NCBI RefSeq assembly: GCF_008386495.1 | Contig: NZ_VTHJ01000002.1 | Span: 175,128 to 239,127 of the forward strand | DNA from: Streptomyces tailanensis | GTDB taxonomy: Bacteria; Actinomycetota; Actinomycetes; Streptomycetales; Streptomycetaceae | Length of the DNA stretch: 64,000 nt | Direction of reading: 5' to 3' | Shown: in pieces, positions 8,319 through 17,077 of the stretch | Layout: every line of letters starts with the position of its first letter | How positions within the stretch are numbered: the first letter of the stretch is position 1 | Position numbers and translations under genes: made by a program | Notes under the pieces: generated by a model | The model's input: only the letters and a program-made list of their open reading frames with translations | Told to the model about the DNA's origin: nothing | The model's database searches: none

Positions 8319-9557
8319 ATGCCCGGTTCAGTTCCGCCGCCGCCTGCCGCCGCGGTCGGCGACGACGCTCCGCCGCCCGTCGCGGTCTCGGGACCGGCTC
8401 ATCTGCTGCGCGTGACCCTGCTGATGGCGGGCAGTTGTCTGCCGATCCTGAGGGCGGTGCTGATCGCTCCGGTGCTGCCGAAGATGGAGGAGTACTTCGC
8501 GTCGACCGCGGGGGCCAAGGCGCTGGTCCCGCTCGCGCTGACCGTCCCGGCGCTGTCGCTGGCGGTGCTCGCCCCGTTCGCCGGCGTGATCGCGGACCGG
8601 CTCGGCCGCAAGCGCCTGCTGATCGTGGCGACCTTGCTGTACGCCCTGTTCGGTACGGCCCCGCTCTATCTGGACTCCCTCGGCGCGATCATCGCCAGCC
8701 GTGCCCTGGTCGGTGTCACCGAGGCCGCGATCATGACCTGCTGCACGACGCTGATCGGCGACTACTACACCGGTCAGCGCCGGGTGAAGTATCTCGCCCT
8801 CCAGACCATGTGCGCCTCCGCGTCGGCCACCGTCTTCTTCGTGCTCGGCGGCGCCATCGGCGCGGCGGGCTGGCGCGTGCCCTTCTGGGTCTACGCCGTG
8901 AGTCTGCTGATCGCCCCGCTGATGGCCACGGCTCTGCCGAGCCCGGCGGCCCGCGAGGCCAACGCCGGGGCCATGGCCGAGGCCGCCGGAGGAGAGACCC
9001 GGCGGCCCTTCCCCTGGCGCCAGTTGGCGGGCATCTGCGCCCTGACCTTCTTCGGGGCGATGGTCTTCTACACCGTCCCGGTGGAGATGTCGTACCTGCT
9101 CGACGACCTCGGCGTGGAGGAGACGAGCGTGATCGGTCTGGCCACCGCGATCGCCAGTGCCGCCACCGTGGCCGGGGCGGTCACCTTCACCCGGCTCAAG
9201 CGCTCCCCCGACCTGGTGCTGCCCGCCGTGTTCGCGGTCTGCGCGGTCGGTTTCGGGGTGATGTTCGTCGCCGGGAACGTCCCGCTGCTGGTCATCGGTG
9301 CGGTGATCAACTGCGTGGGCACGGGCATGCTGCTGCCCGCGCTGCTGACCAGCGCCATGTCCGGCCTCGCGTTCGAGGACCGAGGCCGCGGCACGGGCCT
9401 CTGGATGGCCGCGTTCTTCGGCGGCGAGTTCGTCTGCCCGCTCATCCTGCTGGCGCTGGAGTCGGCGGTCGGCAGCCTCGCCGACGCGGTGGGGGTACTC
9501 GGTCTGGCCGCCGCCCTCGTGGCAGCGGGGCTGCTGGCGGCGCGCCGCGCCGTTTAG
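8319..9557 (+). CDS. MFS transporter, 12-helix efflux type
   Basis: The 412-residue protein is strongly hydrophobic, with about 12 membrane segments and the MFS loop motif GVIADRLGRKRLLI between helices 2 and 3. The N-terminal 25 residues are a Pro/Ala-rich cytoplasmic tail. General appearance (drug:H+ antiporter-like, LPALLTSAMSGL in the second half) and the divergent MarR gene point to efflux of a small toxic compound. Import cannot be excluded, because catabolic genes follow across the next regulator. The stop codon TAG falls at the first base of a long inverted repeat that ends the transcript. Confidence 0.85.
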   Translation: MPGSVPPPPAAAVGDDAPPPVAVSGPAHLLRVTLLMAGSCLPILRAVLIAPVLPKMEEYFASTAGAKALVPLALTVPALSLAVLAPFAGVIADRLGRKRLLIVATLLYALFGTAPLYLDSLGAIIASRALVGVTEAAIMTCCTTLIGDYYTGQRRVKYLALQTMCASASATVFFVLGGAIGAAGWRVPFWVYAVSLLIAPLMATALPSPAAREANAGAMAEAAGGETRRPFPWRQLAGICALTFFGAMVFYTVPVEMSYLLDDLGVEETSVIGLATAIASAATVAGAVTFTRLKRSPDLVLPAVFAVCAVGFGVMFVAGNVPLLVIGAVINCVGTGMLLPALLTSAMSGLAFEDRGRGTGLWMAAFFGGEFVCPLILLALESAVGSLADAVGVLGLAAALVAAGLLAARRAV

Positions 9558-9673
9558 GGGCGCGGGGAACTGTGCGAGCAACCACCAACAAGCCGCACCC
9601 GCGTCTGCCACGAAACTGTGCAACGGCGGGTGCGGCTTGTCGTGGGCTGGTCGCGCAGTTCCCCGCGCCCCTT
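9556..9673. terminator. 118-bp nested inverted repeat between convergent genes
   Basis: The outer arms (9556-9577 and 9651-9672, core GGGGCGCGGGGAACTG) pair over 22 bp with one wobble. An inner stem pairs ACAAGCCGCACCC (9588-9600) with its complement at 9628-9640. The element separates the convergent MFS and LysR genes and includes the LysR stop codon. From memory, the outer arm resembles a repeat common between Streptomyces genes. A bidirectional terminator or REP-like element is the simplest reading. Confidence 0.7.
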
Positions 9674-10607
9674 ACGGGGCGCCCCCCACCGAGCCGTTGC
9701 CCATCAGGCTCGCCCCCACTTCCTCGGCCTTCTTGCGGAGCCATATGTGGGCCGCGTCCTGGGCGTGCACCGGGTGCCACCACAGCGCCTGCTGCACCGG
9801 TACGGCCTCGAAGGGGCAGGGCAGGACGCGTACCGCGGCGGAGCTCACCGCGCCGCGGGCCAGGCGTTCCTGGATCATCGCGACGCGGCGCGTGCCCTCG
9901 ACCATGTGGGGCAGCAGCTGGAAGGTCTGGACGGAGACCTCGACCCGCGGGCTGATGCCGAGCATGCTGAGCTGGCGGGCGGCAGGGGCGTCGTAGGGGC
10001 GCTGGTAGACGGCCCAGGGCAGCCGGGCGAGCTGGTCCATGGTGAGTCCGGCGCCGATCTCGGGGTGGTCGTCGGCGACGAGGCACAGCCAGCGGTCCTG
10101 GTAGAGGTCGACTGCGGGGAAGCCGTCGATGACGCCGTGCGGCATGAGCAGTCCGTCGACGGTGCTCAGCATGGTCGCGGTGTTCTCCACGACGGAGGGC
10201 GCCGGATGCTGGAAGTCGAACCGGATCCCTGGCGCCTCCTGATGCACCGCGCGGGCGAGCGCGGCACCGAACACGGCCACGCCGTAGTCGGAGGCGAGCA
10301 GAGTGAACTCGCGGGTCTCGGCGGCCGGATCGAAGTCGGGCTGGCTGGAGAAGACGCGCTCCAGCAGGTCGCACGCGGTCGCGCTGCGGTCCCGCAGGGC
10401 CACGCCCAGCGGGGTCAGCTCGTAGGCGTTGCCGGTGCGGGCGAGCAATTCGTCGTCGAAATGGCGGCGCAGCCGGGCCAGCGCCGCGCTCATCGCCGGC
10501 TGGCTCAGTCCGATGCGCTCACCGGCCCGCGTGACATTGCGCTCCTCCAGCAGGGCACGCAGGGCCACGACCAGATTGAGGTCGAGTCGGGACAGGTTCA
10601 CCGGCAC
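9672..10607 (-). CDS. LysR-family regulator of the adjacent catabolic operon
   Basis: The 311-residue protein starts with the LysR winged helix-turn-helix (residues about 8-67: LLEERNVTRAGERIGLSQPAMSAALARLR). It continues with a periplasmic-binding-protein-like effector domain (about 95-295). It is closest in look to the NodD/NahR/LinR group (MPVNLSRLDLNLVVALRALLEERNVTRAG), whose members respond to aromatic compounds. It is divergent from the nine-gene operon beginning at 10744, so it is very probably that operon's activator, with a pathway aromatic compound as inducer. The stop codon lies in the terminator repeat. Confidence 0.92.
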   Translation of the reverse strand: MPVNLSRLDLNLVVALRALLEERNVTRAGERIGLSQPAMSAALARLRRHFDDELLARTGNAYELTPLGVALRDRSATACDLLERVFSSQPDFDPAAETREFTLLASDYGVAVFGAALARAVHQEAPGIRFDFQHPAPSVVENTATMLSTVDGLLMPHGVIDGFPAVDLYQDRWLCLVADDHPEIGAGLTMDQLARLPWAVYQRPYDAPAARQLSMLGISPRVEVSVQTFQLLPHMVEGTRRVAMIQERLARGAVSSAAVRVLPCPFEAVPVQQALWWHPVHAQDAAHIWLRKKAEEVGASLMGNGSVGGAP

Positions 10608-10624
10608 CTACCTAGCAAGAGAGA

Positions 10625-10675
10625 CATCCATGGAGGCCCCAATAGAGCCATCCACGTCATGGATCCGGCGCATCC
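10625..10675. promoter_or_regulatory. LysR/catabolic operon divergent control region with ATCCA repeats
   Basis: The motif ATCCA or its complement TGGAT recurs: TCCATGGA palindrome at 10627-10634, ATCCA-CGTCA-TGGAT at 10650-10664 and another ATCCA at 10672-10676. Clustered interrupted dyads of this kind between a lysR gene and its target fit LysR recognition and activation sites. The dyads are seen; binding is inferred. Confidence 0.5.
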
Positions 10676-10743
10676 ACAGGATTGATTTCTGTGATTCACC
10701 GATCGAGGTCAGAGTAGACCGCAACCCAGCAGGAGGAAATCTC

Positions 10744-11727
10744 ATGGCAACGCTCGCGCAACCTGCCGGCCCTTTCGCGCTCGGCACGTTCTCCGCCCAG
10801 GACGGGGAACCGTTCCCCGGCCTTCTGGCCCAGGAGCGGGTGCTCGACCTGCGCGGAGCCCTGGACTGGGCGCCGTCCGGCGTACGGGCCGTGGTGGAGC
10901 GCTGGGAGGAGGCCCTCCCCGTCCTGCACTCCCTCGCGGACGACGTCACCCTCGACTGGCAGCCGCTGGAGGGCCTGCGGGTGCACGCTCCGATCGAGCC
11001 CCGCCAGATCTTCCAGTCCGGTGCCAACTACCGGCAGCACGTGATCGACCTGGAGGTCGCCCACCGCTCCCCCGACGACCCGCGCACGGTCGAGGAGGCC
11101 CGTGCGGAGATCGCCGCGGTCATGGATCGCCGGGCCGCCGAGGACCTGCCGTACGTCTTCATCGGTCTGCCGAGCACCGTCGCCGGACCGTACGACGACG
11201 TCGTGCTCCCCTCCTGGGCGGAGCAGCCCGACTGGGAGCTGGAGCTGGCCGCCGTCATCTCCAGGCCCGCCCACCGGGTGTCGATCGAGGAGGCCCTGGA
11301 GTACGTCGCCGGGTACACGATCGCCAACGACCTCACCGACCGCGCCACCGTCTTCCGACGGGACATGAAGGCCATCGGCACCGACTGGCTGCGCTGCAAG
11401 AACGCGCCCGGCTTCACCCCGCTCGGCCCGTGGCTGGTCCCGGCCGAGTCGATCGCCGACCCCGGGGACCTGCGGGTCACGCTGAAGCTGAACGGCGACA
11501 CCATGCAGGACGAGTCCACCAAGGACATGCTCTTCGGCATGGCGCGCCTGGTGTCGTACATCTCCCAGACCGCTCAACTCCTCCCCGGTGACCTGGTGTT
11601 GACCGGCTCCCCGGCCGGCAACGGCATCCACTGGGGGCGGCTGCTGCGCGACGGCGACGTCATGGAGGGTTCCATCACCGGTCTGGGTGTGCAGCGCACG
11701 CGTTGTGTGGCGGAGGGCGAGGCATGA
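10744..11727 (+). CDS. Fumarylacetoacetate hydrolase (FAH) family enzyme, first gene of catabolic operon
   Basis: An AGGAGG ribosome site places the start at ATG 10744. The 327-residue protein has the FAH fold in its C-terminal two-thirds. SGANYRQHVID marks the start of the domain, PDWELELAAVI holds the metal-binding E-x-E pair, and TGSPAGNG is near the end. Family members hydrolyse, hydrate or decarboxylate 2-oxo/2-hydroxy-dienoic acids produced by ring cleavage. Here it heads an operon with a monooxygenase and an extradiol dioxygenase, so action on a ring-cleavage product is likely. It overlaps the next gene by ATGA. A second FAH-type gene lies further down the operon, suggesting two distinct steps. 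Confidence 0.88.
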   Translation: MATLAQPAGPFALGTFSAQDGEPFPGLLAQERVLDLRGALDWAPSGVRAVVERWEEALPVLHSLADDVTLDWQPLEGLRVHAPIEPRQIFQSGANYRQHVIDLEVAHRSPDDPRTVEEARAEIAAVMDRRAAEDLPYVFIGLPSTVAGPYDDVVLPSWAEQPDWELELAAVISRPAHRVSIEEALEYVAGYTIANDLTDRATVFRRDMKAIGTDWLRCKNAPGFTPLGPWLVPAESIADPGDLRVTLKLNGDTMQDESTKDMLFGMARLVSYISQTAQLLPGDLVLTGSPAGNGIHWGRLLRDGDVMEGSITGLGVQRTRCVAEGEA

Positions 11728-12686
11728 GTCTGGACCGGCACGACCCCGAGGGCGCCATCGCCGAGGCCGCCAAGAAGTACTCCAACTGGGGGCGCTGGGG
11801 CGAGGACGACGTGCTCGGCACCCTGAACTTCCTCGACGAGGCCAAGCGCCGCGAGGGAGCCGCCCTGGTCCGCCGGGGCGTCAGCTTCTCCCTGTCGCAG
11901 TCCTTCGACATGAACGGCCCGCAGAAGGGCTGGCGTCGGCGCACCAACCCGGTGCACACCATGCTCGACACCGGTACCGACGCCGCCCTCGGCAACCAGG
12001 GCTTCCCGCACGGCATCGGCGGCGCCGACGACGTGATCGCGATGCCGCTGCAGTGCTCCACCCAGTGGGACGGGCTCGGCCACATCTTCGACCACGGCAA
12101 GGCGTGGAACGGCCGGGACGCCGAGAAGGTCGTCACCTCCGACGGCGACCTCGTCACCGGCATCGAGCACATGGCCCCGTACGTCGCCGGACGCGGCGTC
12201 CTCCTCGATGTGGGCGGGGTCATGGGCACGGACGGCGAACTGCCCGACGGCTTCGCCATCACCGAGGAGCATCTGACCGCGACCGCCGAGGCCCACGGCG
12301 TGACCGTCGGTCGCGGGGACATCGTCCTCGTCCGCACGGGACACCTCAGCCGCGCCCGGCGGTACGGCTGGGGCGACTACGCGGGCGGACCGGCCCCCGG
12401 GCTGTCGTTCACCACGGCCGGCTGGCTGCACCGTACCGAGATCGCCGCGATCGCCACGGACACCTGGGGTTTCGAGGTCCGGCCGAACGAGTTCGAGAAC
12501 GCCTTCCAGCCGCTGCACCAGGTCGTCATCCCCAACATGGGCCTGCTGATCGGTGAGATGTGGGACCTCGACGTTCTCGCCGAGGACTGCGCCCGCGACG
12601 GCGTCTACGAGTTCTGGCTGACCGCGGCGCCGCTGCCGATCACCGGAGCCGTCGGGTCGCCGGTGAACCCGATCGCCGTCAAGTAG
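11724..12686 (+). CDS. Cyclase-family metal-dependent hydrolase (kynurenine formamidase-like fold)
   Basis: The 320-residue protein belongs to the family that includes bacterial kynurenine formamidase, isatin hydrolase and polyketide-cyclase-like proteins. The signature metal-binding region appears as STQWDGLGHIFDHGKAWNG, a variant of HxGTHxDxxxH in which the first His is replaced. A C-terminal conserved patch (FENAFQPLHQVVIPNMGLLIGEMWDL) is also present. It starts at ATG 11724, overlapping the FAH stop. Such enzymes hydrolyse cyclic amides, lactones or formamides, so a lactone or amide intermediate is possible in this pathway. The variant first ligand is worth noting. The substrate is unknown. 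Confidence 0.85.
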   Translation: MSLDRHDPEGAIAEAAKKYSNWGRWGEDDVLGTLNFLDEAKRREGAALVRRGVSFSLSQSFDMNGPQKGWRRRTNPVHTMLDTGTDAALGNQGFPHGIGGADDVIAMPLQCSTQWDGLGHIFDHGKAWNGRDAEKVVTSDGDLVTGIEHMAPYVAGRGVLLDVGGVMGTDGELPDGFAITEEHLTATAEAHGVTVGRGDIVLVRTGHLSRARRYGWGDYAGGPAPGLSFTTAGWLHRTEIAAIATDTWGFEVRPNEFENAFQPLHQVVIPNMGLLIGEMWDLDVLAEDCARDGVYEFWLTAAPLPITGAVGSPVNPIAVK

Positions 12687-12870
12687 GCCGAAGACCGGCC
12701 GGATGCGCCGTCCTGGACAGCCGTGACGCATCCGGTCCTCCGCCCCTCACCGCTCCCACCCGATCCCCGGGGTGGACACATCTTCCGCAAGCCCCCGTCC
12801 CCGCGGCGGTGGAGCCGCAGTTGTACCAGCCGCCCGAAGCCGCGCGGCCCGACCGAGAGGTATCCCCGAC
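12687..12870. other. Intra-operon gap with a weak hairpin
   Basis: This 184-bp gap between the cyclase and monooxygenase genes holds a 9-bp inverted repeat (CCGGATGCG at 12699-12707 with 12727-12735). It may attenuate or stabilise the mRNA. I see no gene or clear promoter in it. A GAGAGG ribosome site precedes the next start. Confidence 0.4.
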
Positions 12871-14034
12871 ATGACCGACCCCCGTCCCCTCCCCCAGCCT
12901 CCGGCCGGGAGTACCCGCACCGTCCTCGTCGTCGGCGGTGGCGCCTCCGGGAACGCCGTCACCATCCTGCTGCGCCGCGCCGGCATCGACGTCGACCTGG
13001 TCGAGGCCAGGCCCGACTGGAACGCCACGACCGGCTCCGGTATCACCCTCCAGGGCAACGCGCTGCGCGTCCTGCGCGAACTGGGCGTGTGGGAGCAGGT
13101 GGAGGCCTCCGGATTCCCCTTCGGCACCCTGGGCATCACCGCCCCCGACGGCACGGTGCTGCACGTCGCCGAGGACCTCAGGACCGGCGGCGACGATCTG
13201 CCGGCCACCCTCGGCATGCAGCGCCCGCAGCTCCAGCAGATCCTCATCGACGCGGTCCGCGCCTCCGGCGCCACCGTCCGCCTGGGCACCACCGCCGAGG
13301 CCCTGGAGCAGGACGCCGACGGTGTCTCGGTGCGGTTCAGCGACGGCACCGAGGGCCGCTACGACCTGGTCCTCGCCGCCGACGGACTCAACTCCGCCAC
13401 CCGCGCCGCGATCGGCATCACCGACAAACCGGAGCCGACCGGCATGGCCATCTGGCGCATCGCCACACCGCGCCCCGAGGGTCTGGAGCGCACCGACCTC
13501 TCGTACGGCGGCCCGGCCTACATCGCGGGCTACACCCCCACCGGCGAGAACACCCTCTACGCGTACGTCGTGGAGGGGTGCCGCGACCGTGCCTCCATCG
13601 ACCCGGCGGACCACGCCGACGAGATGTGCCGCCTGGCGCAGGCGTACGGCGGGTACTGGCCGGAGATCACCAAACACATCACCGACCCGAAGAAGGTCAA
13701 CTACACCTGGTTCCACCGGCTGTTGGTCGAGGGCTCCTGGCACCGGGGCCGGGTCGTGCTGGTCGGCGACGCGGCCCACTGCTGCCCGCCCACCTTCGCC
13801 CAGGGCGCGGCCATGTCCCTGGAGGACGCCCTCGTGCTCGCCGAGCTGCTCACGAGCGGACGGGACTGGGACGACGAGCTGTTCCGGACCTACTACGAAC
13901 GCCGCGTACCCCGGGTGCGGACCGTCGTCGAGGCCTCCGTGCAGATCGGCCAGTGGCAACTGGACGGCGTGCGCGACGCCGACCTGCCCGGGCTGGTCGG
14001 CCGCACCATGAACTTCCTCAAGGACCTCCCGTGA
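12871..14034 (+). CDS. FAD-dependent aromatic monooxygenase (PHBH-like hydroxylase)
   Basis: The 387-residue flavoprotein has all three fingerprints of class A hydroxylases. VVGGGASGNAV (residues about 17-27) binds the ADP moiety, LAADGLNSATR (about 168-178) is the DG motif, and VLVGDAAHCCPPTFAQGA (about 293-310) is the GD motif that contacts ribityl phosphate. These enzymes insert one oxygen atom into a phenolic ring using NAD(P)H. In this operon it probably prepares a catecholic or hydroquinone-type substrate for the extradiol dioxygenase downstream. The ATG at 12871 is chosen because it follows a GAGAGG site and precedes the FAD-binding strand closely. Its stop overlaps the next gene (GTGA). 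Confidence 0.93.
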   Translation: MTDPRPLPQPPAGSTRTVLVVGGGASGNAVTILLRRAGIDVDLVEARPDWNATTGSGITLQGNALRVLRELGVWEQVEASGFPFGTLGITAPDGTVLHVAEDLRTGGDDLPATLGMQRPQLQQILIDAVRASGATVRLGTTAEALEQDADGVSVRFSDGTEGRYDLVLAADGLNSATRAAIGITDKPEPTGMAIWRIATPRPEGLERTDLSYGGPAYIAGYTPTGENTLYAYVVEGCRDRASIDPADHADEMCRLAQAYGGYWPEITKHITDPKKVNYTWFHRLLVEGSWHRGRVVLVGDAAHCCPPTFAQGAAMSLEDALVLAELLTSGRDWDDELFRTYYERRVPRVRTVVEASVQIGQWQLDGVRDADLPGLVGRTMNFLKDLP

Positions 14035-15056
14035 CCAAGTCCATGTCGATCCCCACGATCGACGTCCACGCCCACCTCCTGCTCCCGGAAGTCGAGGACG
14101 CCGTCGCCGGTCAGCCCGGCCTGGCCGAGGCACTCAACCTCGACGCCCGCCGCAACGGCCCGGCCGCGCTCGCGGTCAGCGGCCCGATGGTCGGCGCGCG
14201 GATACCCCGGCTGACGGACGTCGCCGTACGGCTCGCGGCCATGGACGAGACCGCCGTGGACATGCAGCTGGTGAGCCCCTCGCCGTCGCACTACCACTAC
14301 TGGGCCGAACCTCAACTGGCCGAGCGGGTCTGCCGGTTGGCCAACGAGGGCACCGCCGCCCACTGCGCGAAGGCCCCCGACCGACTGCGCGGCCTCGGCC
14401 TGGTCCCGCTCCAGCACCCCGACCTCGCGGTGACACTGCTCGGCCACGCCCTGGACCAGGGCCTGGCCGGCGTGGAGATCTCCTCGCACGCCCCCGGCCC
14501 GGGCGGCACCCGGGAGGTGGAGCTCTCCGACCCCCGGCTCGCACCCTTCTGGGCGCGCGCGGAGGAGACCGGTGCCCTGGTCTTCCTGCACCCGTTCGGC
14601 TGCACGCTCGACGGGCGCCTGGACCAGTGGTACCTGTCCAACACCGTCGGCCAGCCCACCGAGAACGCCGTCGCGCTCTCGCACCTGATCTTCTCCGGGG
14701 TCCTGGACCGCCATCCGGGCCTGAAGCTGATCGCGGCGCACGGCGGCGGCTATCTCCCCACCCACATCGGCCGCTCCGACCACGCGTGGCGGGCCCGCAC
14801 CGACACCCGGGGCTGCGCCCGGGAGCCCAGCAGCTACCTCAAGCAGCTGTACTTCGACTCCCTCGTCCACGACCCGGCCGTCATGCGGGAGCTGGTGCGC
14901 GCCGCCGGCCCGGGCCGGGTCCTGCTCGGCTCCGACTTCCCCTTCGACATGGGCACCGAGGATCCGCTCGGCGCTCTGCGGGCGGCCCAGCTGCCCGACC
15001 CCGACTTCCACGCCGTGCGGGGCGGCAACGCCGCCGTCCTGCTCAACCTCGCCTGA
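14031..15056 (+). CDS. Amidohydrolase-2 family enzyme, probable decarboxylase (ACMSD-like)
   Basis: The 341-residue protein begins at GTG 14031, overlapping the monooxygenase stop. The zinc-site markers of the ACMSD/gamma-resorcylate decarboxylase group are present: DVHAH near residue 12, LHPFGC in the middle, AAHGGG and finally GSDFPFD. Members mostly decarboxylate aromatic acids or muconate semialdehydes without redox cofactors; some hydrolyse. In the operon it would remove CO2 from an aromatic acid before ring cleavage or from a cleavage product after it. An internal ATG at 14043 is an alternative start that would lose only four residues. Confidence 0.87.
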   Translation: MTKSMSIPTIDVHAHLLLPEVEDAVAGQPGLAEALNLDARRNGPAALAVSGPMVGARIPRLTDVAVRLAAMDETAVDMQLVSPSPSHYHYWAEPQLAERVCRLANEGTAAHCAKAPDRLRGLGLVPLQHPDLAVTLLGHALDQGLAGVEISSHAPGPGGTREVELSDPRLAPFWARAEETGALVFLHPFGCTLDGRLDQWYLSNTVGQPTENAVALSHLIFSGVLDRHPGLKLIAAHGGGYLPTHIGRSDHAWRARTDTRGCAREPSSYLKQLYFDSLVHDPAVMRELVRAAGPGRVLLGSDFPFDMGTEDPLGALRAAQLPDPDFHAVRGGNAAVLLNLA

Positions 15057-15070
15057 GGAGGGCACCCCCC

Positions 15071-16009
15071 ATGAGCAACCGCCTGCTCACCCACCTGCGG
15101 CACGTCGACCTCGCCGTGCCCGACTACGACAAACAACTCGACTTCTACGCCGGTGTCTGGGGCCTGACCAAGGTCGCCGGGGACTCCGGCATCTCCTTCC
15201 TGGCGGCTGAGGGCTCGCCCGAGCAGTACGTCGTACGCCTCCGGAAGGCCGACGAGAAGCGCCTCGACCTTGTGTCGTACGGCGCCGCGAGCGCGGCGGA
15301 CGTGGACACGCTCGCGGAGCAACTCCTCGCCGGGGGCGCGCAGTTGATCTCCCAGCCGGGGAAGGTCGACACCCCCGGTGGCGGCTACGGCTTCCGCTTC
15401 TTCGACTTCGACGGCCGCACCATCGAGGTCTCCGCCGATGTCGAGGTACGGCAGCACCGGAAGATCGAGGAGAAGGAGTCGATCCCGGTCAAGCTGTCGC
15501 ACGTCGTGCTCAACTCGCCCGACCTCGACAAGACCCGCGCGTGGTACGAGACCCACCTCGGCTTCCGTCTCTCGGACACGCTCAGCTCCCCGCACATGGG
15601 CGAGGTCATGCACTTCATGCGGATCTCCAACCAGCACCACTCCATGGCCCTGGCGAAGGGCCCGCACACCTCGCTGCACCATGTCTCCTTCGAGATGCGC
15701 GGCATCGACGAGTACATGCGCGGCTCCGGCCGCGTGATCCGCGCGGGCTTCAAGAAGGTCTGGGGCCCGGGACGGCACATGGCGGGCGACAACACCTTCA
15801 CGTACTTCCTCGACCCGCACGGCAACACCGTCGAGTACACGACGGAGCTCGAACTCCTCGACGAGGACACCTGGCACCCGTCCGTCTACGACTTCTCCCA
15901 GCCCGAGGTCACCGACCAGTGGGGCACGGCCAACCCGATGAACGAGCTGGTCGCCAAGGAGTCCTTCAACGACGTCGACCGCGGTGTGTTCGTGGCCCCG
16001 CCGGTCTGA
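15071..16009 (+). CDS. Extradiol (meta-cleavage) dioxygenase, two-domain VOC type
   Basis: The 312-residue protein has two vicinal-oxygen-chelate modules. The N-terminal one (about 8-125) lacks metal ligands. The C-terminal one (about 140-260) carries the expected Fe(II) set: H144 (KLSHVVLNSP), H203/H204 (SLHHVSFEM) and E255 (GNTVEYTTE). This matches type I extradiol dioxygenases such as catechol 2,3-dioxygenase in arrangement and length. It would open the ring next to two vicinal hydroxyls, using O2. It follows the hydroxylase and the putative decarboxylase by a 14-bp gap and precedes a second FAH-family gene, the usual partner for cleavage products. Confidence 0.92.
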   Translation: MSNRLLTHLRHVDLAVPDYDKQLDFYAGVWGLTKVAGDSGISFLAAEGSPEQYVVRLRKADEKRLDLVSYGAASAADVDTLAEQLLAGGAQLISQPGKVDTPGGGYGFRFFDFDGRTIEVSADVEVRQHRKIEEKESIPVKLSHVVLNSPDLDKTRAWYETHLGFRLSDTLSSPHMGEVMHFMRISNQHHSMALAKGPHTSLHHVSFEMRGIDEYMRGSGRVIRAGFKKVWGPGRHMAGDNTFTYFLDPHGNTVEYTTELELLDEDTWHPSVYDFSQPEVTDQWGTANPMNELVAKESFNDVDRGVFVAPPV

Positions 16010-16105
16010 TCCCCCAGGTTCCGGGGGCGCGGCGATCCCCTGTCAGTGCCCTGACTGCCCGCCGCACCCCCGGGCTCCGGCCCTCCCCTCGACAGGACCT
16101 TTCCC

Positions 16106-17077
16106 ATGCGTTTCGCCACGTACGAGTACCGCGATCGACGACAAGTGGCCGTCGTGGACGCGGACGGCACCCTCCGGCCCTTGACCGGTGTCCACTCCCT
16201 GACCGGGCTGCTCGCCGAGGGCGGCGGTCTGCCCGAACTGCTCGAAGCGGGCTCCGCGATGCTCGACGCCCCGGCCGGGCCCCATGTCTCCGAGGTACGG
16301 CTGCTGCCTCCGCTCCAGCCGCCCACCGTGCGGGACTTCGTGACGTTCGAGGAGCACGTGGAGGGCGTACGGAAGTCCGTGGACGGCGCGGCCGGCGTCC
16401 CGGAGCGCTGGTACGCGGCGCCGACGTTCTACTTCACCAACCCCTACGCGATGTACGGCCCGCACGACGACATTCCGATGCCGCCGGGGTCGAGCGTGCT
16501 CGACTTCGAGCTGGAGGTCGCCGTCGTGATCGGCAAGGAGGGCCGCGACCTCACCCCGGAGCAGGCCCGCGACCACATCGCCGGCTACACGGTCTTCAAC
16601 GACTGGTCCGCCCGCGATCTGCAGTCCGCCGAGATGAAGGTGGGCCTCGGCCCCTGCAAGGGCAAGGACACCGCCACCACGCTGGGCCCGTACCTGGTCA
16701 CGGCCGACGAGTTGGAGAAGTACCGCGACAAGGACGGCTTCCTGCGGCTCGGGCTCACCGCTTCGGTCAACGGCGAGGTGGTCGGCGAGGACCTGCTGTC
16801 CAACATGAGCTGGACGTTCGAGGAGATGGTCGCCTACGCCTCGCGCGGCACCGTCGTCCGTCCGGGCGATGTCCTGGGCTCCGGGACCTGCGGCAACGGC
16901 GGCTGTCTCGCCGAGCTGTGGGGTGTACGGGGCGGGCAGGACCCGGCGCCGCTGAAGCCGGGCGACACGGTGACGCTGACCGTCGAGGGCATCGGCAGCG
17001 TCTCCAACACCGTGGTCCCCGGCGTCGATCCGGTGCCGGTTCCCACCGCCCGGCGTCGCACCCGGGAGCGGCCGTGA
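16106..17077 (+). CDS. Fumarylacetoacetate hydrolase family enzyme, second copy
   Basis: This 323-residue protein is only distantly similar to the operon's first FAH-type enzyme but has the same domain layout. An N-terminal segment is followed by the FAH domain from about residue 75 (VRDFVTFEEHVEG), with the metal pair in LDFELEVAVVIG, then YTVFNDWSARDLQ and GTCGNGGCLAELWG. The latter two features are typical of the FahA-like and acylpyruvate hydrolase subgroup, which breaks C-C bonds in diketo acids. It probably processes the product of the extradiol dioxygenase, or a downstream acylpyruvate. Its last bases overlap the SDR start (GTGA). Confidence 0.88.
   Translation: MRFATYEYRDRRQVAVVDADGTLRPLTGVHSLTGLLAEGGGLPELLEAGSAMLDAPAGPHVSEVRLLPPLQPPTVRDFVTFEEHVEGVRKSVDGAAGVPERWYAAPTFYFTNPYAMYGPHDDIPMPPGSSVLDFELEVAVVIGKEGRDLTPEQARDHIAGYTVFNDWSARDLQSAEMKVGLGPCKGKDTATTLGPYLVTADELEKYRDKDGFLRLGLTASVNGEVVGEDLLSNMSWTFEEMVAYASRGTVVRPGDVLGSGTCGNGGCLAELWGVRGGQDPAPLKPGDTVTLTVEGIGSVSNTVVPGVDPVPVPTARRRTRERP

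Noticed and set aside
8123..9955. 610-codon plus-strand frame over the MFS gene and terminator
   Set aside because: It runs through a terminator repeat and the neighbouring antisense gene and encodes Arg-rich low-complexity sequence.
12723..14030. Long N-terminal extension of the amidohydrolase reading through the monooxygenase gene
   Set aside because: The extension is a shadow of the flavoprotein gene; the GTGA overlap at 14031 is the natural start.
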